From positions 1 to 64,000 of the forward strand of contig NZ_FNET01000032.1 in the NCBI RefSeq assembly GCF_900100275.1: 64,000 bases of DNA, given 5' to 3'. Made by a program: the position numbers and the translations under genes. The notes beneath the pieces are model-generated. The model saw only the letters and a program-made list of their open reading frames with translations. It searched no databases and was not told the DNA's origin. This DNA comes from Lentzea albidocapillata subsp. violacea (GTDB taxonomy: Bacteria > Actinomycetota > Actinomycetes > Mycobacteriales > Pseudonocardiaceae). Positions 41,135-50,427 of the stretch are shown in pieces (the stretch's first letter is position 1; the number at the start of each line of letters is the position of its first letter).

Positions 41135-42771
41135 ACGACCAGGTCGTCCGCGTCGACGATCTTGTACGCGTAGCCCTGCTCGGCCAGGAACCGCTGCCGG
41201 TGGGCGGCGTAGTCGGTGTCGAGCGTGTCGCGCGAGACGACCGAGTAGAAGTGGGCCTGCCGGCCGTCGCCCTTGGGGCGCAGGATCCGGCCGAGGCGCT
41301 GTGCCTCCTCCTGCCGCGAGCCGAACGTGCCGGACACCTGGATGGCGACGGACGCCTCGGGCAGGTCGATGGAGAAGTTCGCGACCTTGGACACCACCAA
41401 CGTGCGGAGCTCGCCCTTGCGGAACTGGTCGAACAGCTCCTCGCGCTCCTTGTTCTTCGTCGATCCCTTGATCACCGGCGCTCCCAGTTCCTCGCCCAGT
41501 TCGTCGAGCTGGTCCAGATAAGCACCGATCACGAGCGTCGGCTCGCCGGGATGCCGCTCCAGCACCCGCTTGACCACCGGGATCTTGGTCCGGGCCGTCG
41601 AACAGAGCTTGTAGCGCTCCTCCGGCTCGGCCGTCGCGTACTGCATCCGCTCGTTGTCGGTGAGGGTCACCCGCACCTCGGTGCACTCGGCGGGAGCGAT
41701 CCAGCCCTGCGCCTCGATGTCACGCCACGGCACGTCGTACCGCTTCGGCCCGATCAACGAGAAGACGTCGCCCTCCTGGCCGTCCTCGCGCACCAGGGTC
41801 GCGGTGAGTCCGAGGCGGCGACGCGACTGCAGGTCGGCGGTCATCCGGAACACCGGCGCCGGCAGCAGGTGGACCTCGTCGTAGACGATCAGGCCCCAGT
41901 CGCGCGAGTCGAACAGGTCCAGGTGCTTGTACTCGCCCTTCGACTTGCGGGTGATCACCTGGTAGGTCGCGATCGTGACCGGGCGGATCTCCTTGCGCTC
42001 ACCCGAGTACTCGCCGATCTCCTCCTCGGTGAGCGAGGTGCGCGCGATCAGCTCCCGCTTCCACTGCCGGCCGGCCACGGTGTTCGTGACCAGGATCAGC
42101 GTGGTCGCCTGGGCCTCGGCCATCGCCGCCGCGCCGACCAGCGTCTTGCCCGCGCCGCAGGGCAGCACGACGACGCCGCTGCCACCGGCCCAGAACGCCT
42201 GGGCGGCCATCCGCTGGTAGTCGCGTAGCTTCCAGTCGTTCTCCTCCAGTTCGATCGCGTGCGCCTCGCCGTCGACGTACCCGGCGTGGTCCTCGGCCGG
42301 CCACCCGACCTTGAGCAGCAGCTGCTTGAGCCGCCCGCGCTCGCTCGGGTGCACGATGACGGTGTCGTCGTCGATGCGGGCCCCGAACATCGGCGCGATC
42401 TTCTTGTTGCGGAGCACCTCTTCGAGCACCGCGCGGTCGTTGGAGTGCAGGACCAGCCCGTGCACGGGGCTGTTGGTCAGCACCAGCCGCCCGAAGCGGC
42501 CCATCGTGTCGACCACGTCCACCAGCAGCGGCTGCGGCACCGGGTAGCGGCTGAACCGCACCAGAGCGTCGACCACCTGCTCGGCGTCGTGCCCGGCCGC
42601 TCGGGCGTTCCACAGGGCCAACGGCGTCACGCGATAGGTGTGCACGTGCTCCGGAGCCCGCTCCAGCTCGGCGAACGGCGCGATGGACGTGCGCGCGTCG
42701 TCGGCGAGCGGGTGGTCGACCTCGAGTAGCAGGGTCTTGTCCGACTGGACGATCAATGGGCCATCGGTCAC
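41131..42771 (-). CDS. XPB/Ssl2-type DNA helicase
   Basis: A 546-residue SF2 helicase homologous to archaeal and eukaryotic XPB. The N-terminal XPB domain spans about 1-165. Helicase motifs: I LPCGAGKTLVG, II YDEVHLL (DEVH), III GLTATL, and VI QRLGRILRPKG. A RED-like motif appears at VREDGQEGD. It should unwind DNA in repair or transcription-linked processes. The GTG at 42771 has GGGAGA upstream. It corresponds to Rv0861c. In mycobacteria the helicase-associated protein gene (52782-55034 here) is directly next to it. Confidence 0.92.
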   Translation of the reverse strand: MTDGPLIVQSDKTLLLEVDHPLADDARTSIAPFAELERAPEHVHTYRVTPLALWNARAAGHDAEQVVDALVRFSRYPVPQPLLVDVVDTMGRFGRLVLTNSPVHGLVLHSNDRAVLEEVLRNKKIAPMFGARIDDDTVIVHPSERGRLKQLLLKVGWPAEDHAGYVDGEAHAIELEENDWKLRDYQRMAAQAFWAGGSGVVVLPCGAGKTLVGAAAMAEAQATTLILVTNTVAGRQWKRELIARTSLTEEEIGEYSGERKEIRPVTIATYQVITRKSKGEYKHLDLFDSRDWGLIVYDEVHLLPAPVFRMTADLQSRRRLGLTATLVREDGQEGDVFSLIGPKRYDVPWRDIEAQGWIAPAECTEVRVTLTDNERMQYATAEPEERYKLCSTARTKIPVVKRVLERHPGEPTLVIGAYLDQLDELGEELGAPVIKGSTKNKEREELFDQFRKGELRTLVVSKVANFSIDLPEASVAIQVSGTFGSRQEEAQRLGRILRPKGDGRQAHFYSVVSRDTLDTDYAAHRQRFLAEQGYAYKIVDADDLVV

Positions 42772-42867
42772 GGCGACAAGTCTCCCTGACGACGCCAAAT
42801 GCGTTCGACCTGCGTCAACTGGTGACGGCAACTGTGAGGCGACACACGAAGCCAACATGCCGTGTCG

Positions 42868-42873
42868 TACGTT
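42868..42873 (+). promoter_or_regulatory. -10 box TACGTT of a leaderless mRNA
   Basis: TACGTT, 7 nt (CTCGCCC), then the ATG at 42881. Confidence 0.55.
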
Positions 42874-42880
42874 CTCGCCC

Positions 42881-43468
42881 ATGAGCACCGAGTCGACTGA
42901 TCCCGTCGAGCCGCCGGCCGTGGTGACCCCGGAACCCGCGGAGACCGAGACCGACGAGTCGCCCAAGAAGAACAGCTGGCTGAAGTTCGTCATCGTCGGT
43001 GTGCTGGCGGTCGTGCTCGTCGGCGGCGGCGTGTGGGCGCTGACGGCACTCAACTCCACCAGTGTCGGCGACTGCGTGAGCGCCTCGCCCAAGGATGTGG
43101 ACAAGCCGGACGGCGACTGGGACATCTCGTCGAAGAGCTGCGACGACGCCGCCGCGACGCACCGGGTCGCTGCCGTACTGAACAGCGCCGAGGACCAGTG
43201 TCCCGCCGAGGGCATCTACGAGCAGATGCGGTCGGGCGGTGACAAGTCGATGTGCCTGATGCCGAACCTCGCCGAGGGCAACTGCTACACGTCGAGCGAC
43301 GATGGCGCCTTCAAGAAGGAGGCCTGCACCACGGACTCGCCGGTGAAGATCGTGAAGAAGGTCGACGGGCTGCCCGAGGAGGGCTCGGTGTGCCCGGAGG
43401 GCTCCAGCGAGCTGAGGTTCAGCGAGCCGGCCTCGGTCTACTGCATGGGTGTCCACGAAGGATCCTGA
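42881..43468 (+). CDS. Cys-rich membrane-anchored protein, LppU-like, copy 1
   Basis: A 195-residue protein with a Pro/Glu-rich cytoplasmic N-terminus (1-30), one transmembrane helix near 34-58 and an external domain with eight Cys in the order GDC, SC, QC, MCLMPN, GNCY, AC, VC, YC. The same eight-Cys plan recurs in the next three genes. It resembles the LppU/SCO3897 group of unknown function. Four disulfides are likely. Leaderless start with TACGTT 7 nt upstream. Confidence 0.7.
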   Translation: MSTESTDPVEPPAVVTPEPAETETDESPKKNSWLKFVIVGVLAVVLVGGGVWALTALNSTSVGDCVSASPKDVDKPDGDWDISSKSCDDAAATHRVAAVLNSAEDQCPAEGIYEQMRSGGDKSMCLMPNLAEGNCYTSSDDGAFKKEACTTDSPVKIVKKVDGLPEEGSVCPEGSSELRFSEPASVYCMGVHEGS

Positions 43469-43518
43469 TCGGGTGAACTCGGTTGAGTTGAACCCCTTCT
43501 GACGCCGATACCCAGGCC

Positions 43519-44001
43519 ATGAAGAAGGTCGGCCTGGGTATCGCCGTTGTCCTTGCGCTCGTGCTGCTCGGCGGGTTCGTCGTGAACCAGCTCGGCGACG
43601 TGGCCACGGCGGCGCGGGCCGGCGACTGCGCGCGGATCTCCGGTGCGCTCGAGAACCCGACGTACCAGGCGCTCGACTGCGGTTCCGAGCAGGCGAACGT
43701 CAAGATCGCGAAGGTCCTCGACTGGAACGAGAAGGCCTGCCCGTCCGGCGGCATGGACTACTCGACGTACACCGGCGACGCCACGCTGTGCCTCATGCCG
43801 AACTTCGTCGAGGGCGCCTGCTACGGCCAGGACTCCGAGAGCGGCATCGCGAAGGTCGACTGCTCCACGAAGGACTCGGTGAAGGTCGCCAAGGTGTTCA
43901 GCGGCAAGACCGATCGCACCGTCTGCGGGGCCTCGCGCGCGGCGGTCTTCCCCGAGCCCGCGGTCACCTTCTGCCTGGAACGCGGCGACCAGAAGCAGTG
44001 A
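43519..44001 (+). CDS. Cys-rich membrane-anchored protein, LppU-like, copy 2
   Basis: A 160-residue paralogue with almost no cytoplasmic part: a hydrophobic helix at 3-25 directly after MKK, then the eight-Cys domain (AGDC, DC, AC, LCLMPN, GACY, VDC, VC, FC). The helix could be an anchor or an uncleaved signal. It follows copy 1 after 50 nt in the same direction. Confidence 0.7.
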   Translation: MKKVGLGIAVVLALVLLGGFVVNQLGDVATAARAGDCARISGALENPTYQALDCGSEQANVKIAKVLDWNEKACPSGGMDYSTYTGDATLCLMPNFVEGACYGQDSESGIAKVDCSTKDSVKVAKVFSGKTDRTVCGASRAAVFPEPAVTFCLERGDQKQ

Positions 44002-44147
44002 CCTGCCGCACCGCGACCGCCATGTGATCCAAGCGGCCGTAACGTTTCCGTAAAGCCTGAGCGCTTTCCTGCGCCACATGGCACTGTCTGCTCCGGCTGT
44101 GTCGGGGGGCATGGGCCATCTGGGGTATTCGGAAATGAGAGAACCGC

Positions 44148-44705
44148 ATGAGCACGACTGAATCCGCTTCGCCCGCGTCAGCGCCGGAGCCCACTCAGGA
44201 GCCCGCGCCGAAGAAGTCGAGCATCGGCAAGCGGATCCTGACCTACATCGTCGGCCTGATCGTCGTCGGTGGCGCGTTCTACGCGTTCAACTACTTCAGC
44301 AGCGACGTCGCGCAGGCGAAGGCCGGCGACTGCGCCGTCGTCTCCGGCACGTCGACCAGCCCGGAGTACAAGCCGGTCGACTGTGGTGCCGCCGAGGCGA
44401 ACTACACGGTCGGCAAGGCCGGCGGCACGAGCGAGTCGTGCGGCAAGGGCTACGACGAGTACACGCAGACGCAGCGCCGTGGCCCGAAGACGAAGCTGTG
44501 CCTCGCACCGCTTCTCGCCGAGGGCAAGTGCTACGCCGAGAACACCGGCGGCGTCGGCGCGAAGGCCGTCGAGTGCGGCGGGTCGGCCGCCTTCAAGGTG
44601 ACGAAGGTCGTCAAGGACACCGCCGCACCGCAGTGCGCGGAAGGCGAGGAGCCACAGTCCTTCCCCGAGGCGAAGCTGCACTACTGCGTCGGCGCGCCCG
44701 CGTAA
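44148..44705 (+). CDS. Cys-rich membrane-anchored protein, LppU-like, copy 3
   Basis: A 185-residue paralogue with a Pro/Ala/Glu-rich N-terminus (1-25), a helix near 30-50 and the eight-Cys domain (AGDC, VDC, SC, LCLAPL, GKCY, VEC, QC, YC). GAGAGAA precedes the ATG. A terminator hairpin follows at 44718-44756. Confidence 0.7.
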   Translation: MSTTESASPASAPEPTQEPAPKKSSIGKRILTYIVGLIVVGGAFYAFNYFSSDVAQAKAGDCAVVSGTSTSPEYKPVDCGAAEANYTVGKAGGTSESCGKGYDEYTQTQRRGPKTKLCLAPLLAEGKCYAENTGGVGAKAVECGGSAAFKVTKVVKDTAAPQCAEGEEPQSFPEAKLHYCVGAPA

Positions 44706-44717
44706 CAGGCTTGATCC

Positions 44718-44756
44718 AGCGAAACCGGAGTCGTGTCCCACGGCTCCGGTTTCGCT
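44718..44756 (+). terminator. Terminator hairpin after copy 3
   Basis: AGCGAAACCGGAG (44718-44730) pairs perfectly over 13 bp with 44744-44756, followed by GTCTTTC. Confidence 0.75.
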
Positions 44757-44788
44757 GTCTTTCGCGTGACTCATCCGAGAGGAATCCA

Positions 44789-45574
44789 GTGACCGACCCC
44801 AACCACCCCCAGCAGCCAGGGCCCTACGGACCGCCTCCCGGTGGACAGCCGCAGCAGCCGTACGGCCAGCCGAACCCGTACGGTCAGCCGCCCCAGCAGG
44901 GCTACCCCGGCCAGCCCGGTCAGCCCTACGGCCAGCCAGGACAGCCCGGCGACCCGTACGCCCAGCAGCCGGGCCAGTACGGCCAGCCCGCAGGTCAGCC
45001 GATGCCCTACGGCCCGCCGCCCAAGAAGAGCGCCGCCGGCAAGATCATCGGTTCGATCGTCACCATCGTCGTGCTCGTCGGCGTCGGCATCCTGGTGAAG
45101 GTCCTGATCGGCGGCGGCCTGAGCGCCATCACCGAGCCGTCGGCCAAGCCGGGCGACTGCGCGAGCCTCACGGGCACCACGTTCAAGCCGACGTACAAGA
45201 AGGTCGACTGCTCCGCGGCCGAGGCGAACTACTTCATCGCCAAGGCCATGAACTCCACGAAGGAGGCGTGCCCGAGCGAGGACTACGCCGAGTACACCGA
45301 GTCCGGCCGGCGCAGCTCCTCGCTGAAGCTCTGCCTCGTCGAGAAGCTCGAAGAGGGCAAGTGCTACGAGGAAGAACTCGTGAAGATGAAGATGGACGGC
45401 ATGAAGGTCGTCGACTGCTCCAAGGGCAACAACGAGTTCGCCGTCCAGAAGGTCCTGAAGGTCGAGAAGGTCGTCCGGGCGGCCACCGCGGACTGCGGTG
45501 AGGCGACGGCCGTCGCCTACGCGGAACCCGCTCCGGGCATCACCTACTGCATCTCGGCCGCGGGCGGCCAGTGA
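44789..45574 (+). CDS. Cys-rich membrane-anchored protein, LppU-like, copy 4, with a Pro/Gln/Gly-rich tail
   Basis: A 261-residue paralogue. The first 75 residues are a low-complexity Pro-Gln-Gly-Tyr repeat (YGQP, PGQP units) inside the cell, followed by a transmembrane helix near 84-108 and the eight-Cys domain (PGDC, VDC, AC, LCLVEK, GKCY, VDC, DC, YC). The GTG at 44789 follows GAGAGGAA. Copy 4 has its own transcription unit, because a terminator lies upstream and another downstream. Confidence 0.72.
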   Translation: MTDPNHPQQPGPYGPPPGGQPQQPYGQPNPYGQPPQQGYPGQPGQPYGQPGQPGDPYAQQPGQYGQPAGQPMPYGPPPKKSAAGKIIGSIVTIVVLVGVGILVKVLIGGGLSAITEPSAKPGDCASLTGTTFKPTYKKVDCSAAEANYFIAKAMNSTKEACPSEDYAEYTESGRRSSSLKLCLVEKLEEGKCYEEELVKMKMDGMKVVDCSKGNNEFAVQKVLKVEKVVRAATADCGEATAVAYAEPAPGITYCISAAGGQ

Positions 45575-45583
45575 CCGCACGAA

Positions 45584-45615
45584 AAATGGCGGGCCGGTTC
45601 GCCGGTCCGCCATTT
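45584..45615. terminator. Bidirectional terminator between copy 4 and the orphan binding protein
   Basis: AAATGGCGGGCCGG, TTCG loop, and the opposing arm ending CCATTT form a 14-bp stem between convergent genes, with A and T tracts at both ends. Confidence 0.8.
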
Positions 45616-45632
45616 CTCATGCCACGAAGCAA

Positions 45633-46610
45633 CTAGTTGGTCGTGCCAGGCGGCAGTAGCTGCTGCACGTCCAGACGCCCGGACAGCACGTCCTCGGTGT
45701 CCATCATGTCGGCGACGCGCTGGAGCCGGATCGGGTTCAGCGACAGCGGGAACGTGCCGACCGACACGAGGGCCGCGGTCGCCGCGTCGACGTCCGCGTA
45801 GCTGGTCAGCGAGTCCTGCACGGCCAGCTTGTTGGCCTGCGCGCGCTGCTGCGCCTCGCGCAGCACTTCCCGGAACACCTTCATCGTCTTCGGGTTCGCC
45901 TCGGCGAACTTCTTCGACGACGCGTAGCCGGACATCGGGAAGTCCAGTGTCGGGCCGCGGGCGGTGTCGGTGACGATCTTCGCGCCGATCTTGCGCTGCG
46001 CCTTCGTGATGAAGGGCTCGATCATGAACGCCGCGTCGACCTGCCCGGCCGTGAGCGCGGCCTCCATGTCGGCGTACGCCATCGGCCTGAACTTGATCTT
46101 CTGCTTCTCGACCGCGGCGGTGTCCAGCACGGCACGCGTGGTCAGCGCGCCGATGTCGGTCTCGCTGTTCACGGCGATCGTCGGCTGGGCCTTCTTGCCG
46201 GGGTCGTCGTAGTCCGACCGCGCGTCCGCGACCAGCGCCATCGAGTTCGGGCCGGCCTGGTAGGCCTCGCCCTGCAGCTGCAGCTCGGTGCCCTCGGCGA
46301 CCGCGCGGAAGAGGCTGACGTGTGTCGCCCACGTGAGGTCGAGCGTGGTGTCCAGCTGCTTGATGGCCTCTGCCTCGCTGGGCTGGGTGACCAGGTTGAC
46401 CTGCAGACCGGCCTTCTCGAACAGCTTCTCGGTCAGCGCGATCCGCAACGGGGCCACGTCGACGACGGGCAGCACGCCGATGCGGATGACATTGCGCTCC
46501 ACGTCCGCGTTGCCGCCGTTCGACGAACTTCCGAACAGGCCGCAGCTCGCGGTCAGAACACACGTGATGAGCACTGCAGCAAGCCGCAGAGCTGTGGCTC
46601 GGGTAGCCAT
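45633..46610 (-). CDS. Orphan ABC substrate-binding lipoprotein (SsuA/TauA/NMT1 type)
   Basis: A 325-residue lipoprotein (lipobox LTASC) of the nitrate/sulfonate/taurine-binding class: IRIGVLPVVDVAPLRIAL, FEKAGLQVNLV, DLTWATHVSLFRAV, DAAFMIEPFITKA. No permease or ATPase lies nearby, so it may serve a transporter elsewhere or act as a sensor. GAGAGG before the ATG at 46610. Divergent from the conservon, with a shared 379-bp upstream region. Confidence 0.82.
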   Translation of the reverse strand: MATRATALRLAAVLITCVLTASCGLFGSSSNGGNADVERNVIRIGVLPVVDVAPLRIALTEKLFEKAGLQVNLVTQPSEAEAIKQLDTTLDLTWATHVSLFRAVAEGTELQLQGEAYQAGPNSMALVADARSDYDDPGKKAQPTIAVNSETDIGALTTRAVLDTAAVEKQKIKFRPMAYADMEAALTAGQVDAAFMIEPFITKAQRKIGAKIVTDTARGPTLDFPMSGYASSKKFAEANPKTMKVFREVLREAQQRAQANKLAVQDSLTSYADVDAATAALVSVGTFPLSLNPIRLQRVADMMDTEDVLSGRLDVQQLLPPGTTN

Positions 46611-46989
46611 GGCACCTCTCGCCGGTAGGGCTTGGGTAGCTTCGAATTGATCAGTGAGTGTCGCCACAGACCAGGGCGTCCGCAGTCCCAACTGCGAGTT
46701 CGGACGGACGTGGGGTGTGCCGACATCCGGGGATGTTAACCACCTGAACGTATGAAACGACACCCCATCTCGATACGGTGAGTGCTTCTGGAGACTTCCC
46801 CCGGAGGTGGGGTGACCATTACCCTTCCGGCTCGGGTGGCACAGGTCGTAGTAGACCTACGTGTCTTCAGACGGGGTAGGGCGCCTCACCGGGCGAACGA
46901 CCCCTGTGCTGCAATTCGGCCCGTTTGACGAGTCCATGCTCGGTCCTGGGGAGAGACCGGGACACTGCTGCTGGAAGAGGAAGCCCAGA
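46611..46989. other. 379-bp divergent region between the binding protein gene and the conservon
   Basis: It contains the promoters of both transcription units. An inverted pair AGGTC/GACCT with a 6-nt spacer lies close to 46845. No further gene is supported. Upstream GTG codons in the conservon frame (46861) are possible alternative starts. Confidence 0.4.
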
Positions 46990-49900
46990 GTGGCCCGACG
47001 TGAGAGAGGTCCCAGCCAGTTTGGCGTGGGTGACACCACACGCTCCGAAAGGCCCGAATCGGGTGACGGACTGGCTGCGCTGGGTAACGGACCGATGAGC
47101 GTGACACCGGACCCGGTGAAGCACGACGGCGGTGCCGGGCCCGGTTCGGGATCTGCCCGATCCGCGGGATGGCGCCTGCGTAACTGGCGGTTGCGCACGA
47201 AGCTGCTCGCCGTTCTGCTCATCCCGACGGTCTGTGCGCTCGCCCTGGGTGGTCTGCGAGTCCGCAGCGACCTCCAGGCCGCGACGGAGTTCAACAACCT
47301 CGCGAACCAGATCCGCCTCGAGACCGCGGTCGCGGACCTGGTGCAGCAGCTGCAGCGCGAACGCGACCTGTCGGTCAGCTACGTCGCGTCGAACAAGAAG
47401 GTCGACAGGGTCGTTCTCGAACGGCAGCTGCGCCGCGTGAACGACACCAGCGAGGCGTTCAGCAACAAGATCGCCGAACTCAGCTCCGACCTGAACTCGG
47501 CTGCCGTCGAGCGCTTCCAGGTCGCGGCCAAGCAGCTCGACCGCCTGAACAGCCTCCGCAACTCGGTGCGCGACACGCAGTACCCCGCCGAGGCCGTCCA
47601 GCGCACCTACTCGGAGTCCATCGAGACGCTCCTCGGGCTCGGTGAGCAGACGATCTCCGAGATCAACGACCCGGAACTGGTGCGACTGCACCTGACCACG
47701 AACGCCATCGCGCGCATCAAGGAGCAGGAGTCGCTCAAGCGGGCGATCCTCCTGGACGTCTTCCAGCGCAAGGCGTTCACGCCGTCCCAGCTGCGGTCCC
47801 TGCAGGCAGCGGACGCCGAGCTCGAAGCGGCCCGCAACGACTTCCGCAAGTCCGCGACGCCCGAGCAGGCCAAGATCTACGACGACACCGTCACCGGCCT
47901 CATCGTCGACAACGCGAACGACATGCAGGAATCGGCGATCAACCAGCAGGCGGGCCAGAAGGACTTCACGCAGGTCACGCCCGAGAAGTGGGACATCGCC
48001 GCCACGCTGACGGTCAACCTGACCCGTGACGTCGAGAACCTGCTGGTCGAGCAGCTGCAGACCAAGACCGACGTGCTGGCCGGCGAGACCCGGACCAGGG
48101 CGTACGTCGAGTCCGGCATCGTCCTCGCGATCCTCGCGCTCGCGTTGCTGATGGCGCTGTTCGTCGCCCGCTCGATCCTCAACCCGCTGCGCATCCTGCG
48201 CCGCACCGCCCTCGACGTCGCCGACCACGGTCTTCCCGACGCGGTCGAGCGGATCCTCGCGGACGCCAACCCGGAGGACGCGGCCAAGACCGCCGTCGAG
48301 CCGGTGCCGGTGCACACGCGGGAAGAGATCGGCCAAGTGGCGCGCGCGTTCGACGCGGTGCACGGTGAAGCGGTGCGACTGGCCGCCCAGCAGGCCCTCC
48401 TGCGTGACAACGTCAACGCGATGTTCGTCAACCTGTCCCGCAGGTCGCAGGCCCTGGTCGAGCGCCAGCTGAACCTGATCGACCGGCTGGAGCAGGACGA
48501 GCAGGACCCGGACCAGCTGGCCTCGCTGTTCGAGCTCGACCACCTCGCGACCCGCATGCGCCGCAACTCGGAGAACCTGCTGGTCCTCTCGGGTACGGAC
48601 CTGTCGCGCCGCCTGACCCGGCCCGTTCCGGCCGCCGAGGTCCTCGGCGCCGCGGTCTCCGAGGTCGAGCAGTACGCCCGCGTGCAGGTCGGCCAGACCC
48701 CGGACCTCACGGTCCAGGGCCGCGCGGTCAACGACCTCGTGCACCTCATCGCCGAGCTGCTGGACAACGCCACGGCGTTCTCCGACCCGGTCACCAAGGT
48801 CACCGTTCGCACGGCCAAGACCCGCAAGGGCGAGCTGGCGATCGAGATCCAGGACCGCGGCGTGGGCATGGGCGAGCAGGAGATCATCGACGCCAACGAC
48901 CGGCTGGCCGACCCGCCGGACGTCGACGTCGCCGTCTCCCGCCGAATGGGCCTGTACGTGGTCGCGCGGCTCGCCAAGCGCCACGACATCAAGGTCCGCC
49001 TGCGCGGCAACGAGGACATCGAGGGCGGCACGACGGCACTGGTGATCGTGCCGGAGACGCTCACCGCGATCCCCGGCCAGGCACCGGTCTCGACCCCGCC
49101 GTCCGGCTCCGGTTCGCTGGCCTCCGCGTTCGGCATGTCGCCGTCCGCGTCGGCACCGGCGATGCCGCCGGCCGAGCACACGACGGAGATCGGCACCACC
49201 GCGGTCAGGGCCAGCGGCATCGCCGGCGCCTTCGGCGGTGCCACCGGTACCACGGGCTTCACACCGCGGATCGACGAGTCGAGCCCGAGCAACCCGGGCA
49301 TCCCGGTCAACTTCGTGCCCAGCTCGATCACGGACACCGGTGCGGGCGCGACGGCGATCCCCGTGTACAGCGACCCGCCGATCGAGGACGTGACGCCGTC
49401 CGAGCGGTGGCGCCGCGACCAGCTCGCGGCGGTCGAACCGGAGGGTTCGTTCGAATCCACCCTCTTCACGGCCTACGAGGACCGCAACGAAGAGGCCGGC
49501 GAGATCTCCTTCGAGCCCGGCTACGAGACCACCCAGTTCGTGCCGATCCCGCCGATCGAGGACGAGCCCGTCTCGTCCAACGGCTTCTCGCGTGCCTCGG
49601 CCGACGAGGGTCGTCTCGACATCGGGATGGGTCACCGCAACGGGACCTCGGAAGCCTCGCGCAAGAAGATCGAGCACGACCTGGACGCCCCGACCGAACG
49701 CCTCCCGATCTACGAGGCCGTCCTGTCGCAGTGGTTCCAGGCCGTGGGCAGCGAGACGTCCGCATCGGCCGCTCAGCCGGTCCCTGCGGCCGCCGAGGAC
49801 GATGTACCGGCCGTCACCAACGGACACGTCGAGTCGAGGCTCGGCGGGACCGGCAAGCGCTCGGTCGAGTACATCGACGAACCGCCGACCGTCCCGCCGC

Positions 49901-50427
49901 TCTCGGACGGGCCGGAACCGGAGCTGCCGACCCGATCCCGCAAGCCTGTACCGGCGGTGGCACCCACCACGTCGGCCGCTGGTCTTCCGGTGCGCACGCC
50001 GCGCTCGAAGGTCCAGCCGGCGGCCGAGGAAGTACCCGCACCCGCCGAGCAGGAGCGAGTTGTGGAACCCGAGCCCGTTGTGGAGGAGACTCCAGCGGCG
50101 GCACCTACTTCCGAGTCGGCCTGGCAATCGCCTGCCGATGAGGGATGGCACGCGGCTCAGGCGTTGTTGAACAAGACGCCGGAGACGAAGACCACGGCAG
50201 GATTGCCGAAACGGACACCGAAGGCTCAGCTCGTGCCAGGATCTGCAGCACCCAAGCAGCAGTCCCTGTCGCAGACAGCACAGCGCCCGCCGCTGCCGCC
50301 CCGTACCGCTGACGCGGTGCGCGGACGGATGTCGAGCCTGCAGAGTGGTGTCAAGCGAGGCCGGCACGCATTGATCGAGGCATACGCTGGTGACCAGTCG
50401 AGCCGGCAGAACGAGGAGCAGGAGTGA
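46990..50427 (+). CDS. Conservon histidine-kinase-like ATPase (CvnA type)
   Basis: A 1145-residue membrane protein. TM1 lies near 72-92. An external nitrate/nitrite-sensing (NIT) domain spans about 95-370 (LQRERDLSVSYVAS is typical), then TM2 near 375-398, HAMP, and a dimerisation region without a clear phospho-His (VNLSRRSQALVERQLNLIDRLE). HATPase motifs are ELLDNATAFS, DRGVGM and MGLYVVARLA. About 450 residues of Pro/Ala-rich disordered tail follow. It is the sensor of a Streptomyces-type conservon. GTG at 46990 is preferred because AGGAAG lies 6 nt upstream. Confidence 0.87.
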   Translation: MARRERGPSQFGVGDTTRSERPESGDGLAALGNGPMSVTPDPVKHDGGAGPGSGSARSAGWRLRNWRLRTKLLAVLLIPTVCALALGGLRVRSDLQAATEFNNLANQIRLETAVADLVQQLQRERDLSVSYVASNKKVDRVVLERQLRRVNDTSEAFSNKIAELSSDLNSAAVERFQVAAKQLDRLNSLRNSVRDTQYPAEAVQRTYSESIETLLGLGEQTISEINDPELVRLHLTTNAIARIKEQESLKRAILLDVFQRKAFTPSQLRSLQAADAELEAARNDFRKSATPEQAKIYDDTVTGLIVDNANDMQESAINQQAGQKDFTQVTPEKWDIAATLTVNLTRDVENLLVEQLQTKTDVLAGETRTRAYVESGIVLAILALALLMALFVARSILNPLRILRRTALDVADHGLPDAVERILADANPEDAAKTAVEPVPVHTREEIGQVARAFDAVHGEAVRLAAQQALLRDNVNAMFVNLSRRSQALVERQLNLIDRLEQDEQDPDQLASLFELDHLATRMRRNSENLLVLSGTDLSRRLTRPVPAAEVLGAAVSEVEQYARVQVGQTPDLTVQGRAVNDLVHLIAELLDNATAFSDPVTKVTVRTAKTRKGELAIEIQDRGVGMGEQEIIDANDRLADPPDVDVAVSRRMGLYVVARLAKRHDIKVRLRGNEDIEGGTTALVIVPETLTAIPGQAPVSTPPSGSGSLASAFGMSPSASAPAMPPAEHTTEIGTTAVRASGIAGAFGGATGTTGFTPRIDESSPSNPGIPVNFVPSSITDTGAGATAIPVYSDPPIEDVTPSERWRRDQLAAVEPEGSFESTLFTAYEDRNEEAGEISFEPGYETTQFVPIPPIEDEPVSSNGFSRASADEGRLDIGMGHRNGTSEASRKKIEHDLDAPTERLPIYEAVLSQWFQAVGSETSASAAQPVPAAAEDDVPAVTNGHVESRLGGTGKRSVEYIDEPPTVPPLSDGPEPELPTRSRKPVPAVAPTTSAAGLPVRTPRSKVQPAAEEVPAPAEQERVVEPEPVVEETPAAAPTSESAWQSPADEGWHAAQALLNKTPETKTTAGLPKRTPKAQLVPGSAAPKQQSLSQTAQRPPLPPRTADAVRGRMSSLQSGVKRGRHALIEAYAGDQSSRQNEEQE

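Noticed and set aside
40706..41686. A long alternative frame extending the small helicase-linked gene into the XPB gene
   Set aside because: The ATG at 41134 overlaps the helicase stop codon as ATGA. The upstream part of the frame is a shadow of the helicase C-terminus.
43485..43502. GAGTTGAACCCCTTCTGA after the first Cys-rich gene as a copy of the palindrome arm at 251-276
   Set aside because: Similarity is partial, with no inverted partner nearby.
46867..50367. Very long open frame opposite the conservon kinase gene
   Set aside because: High-GC third-position bias opens the antisense frame. Its product has no recognisable domain, while the plus strand encodes a full NIT-HAMP-HATPase protein.
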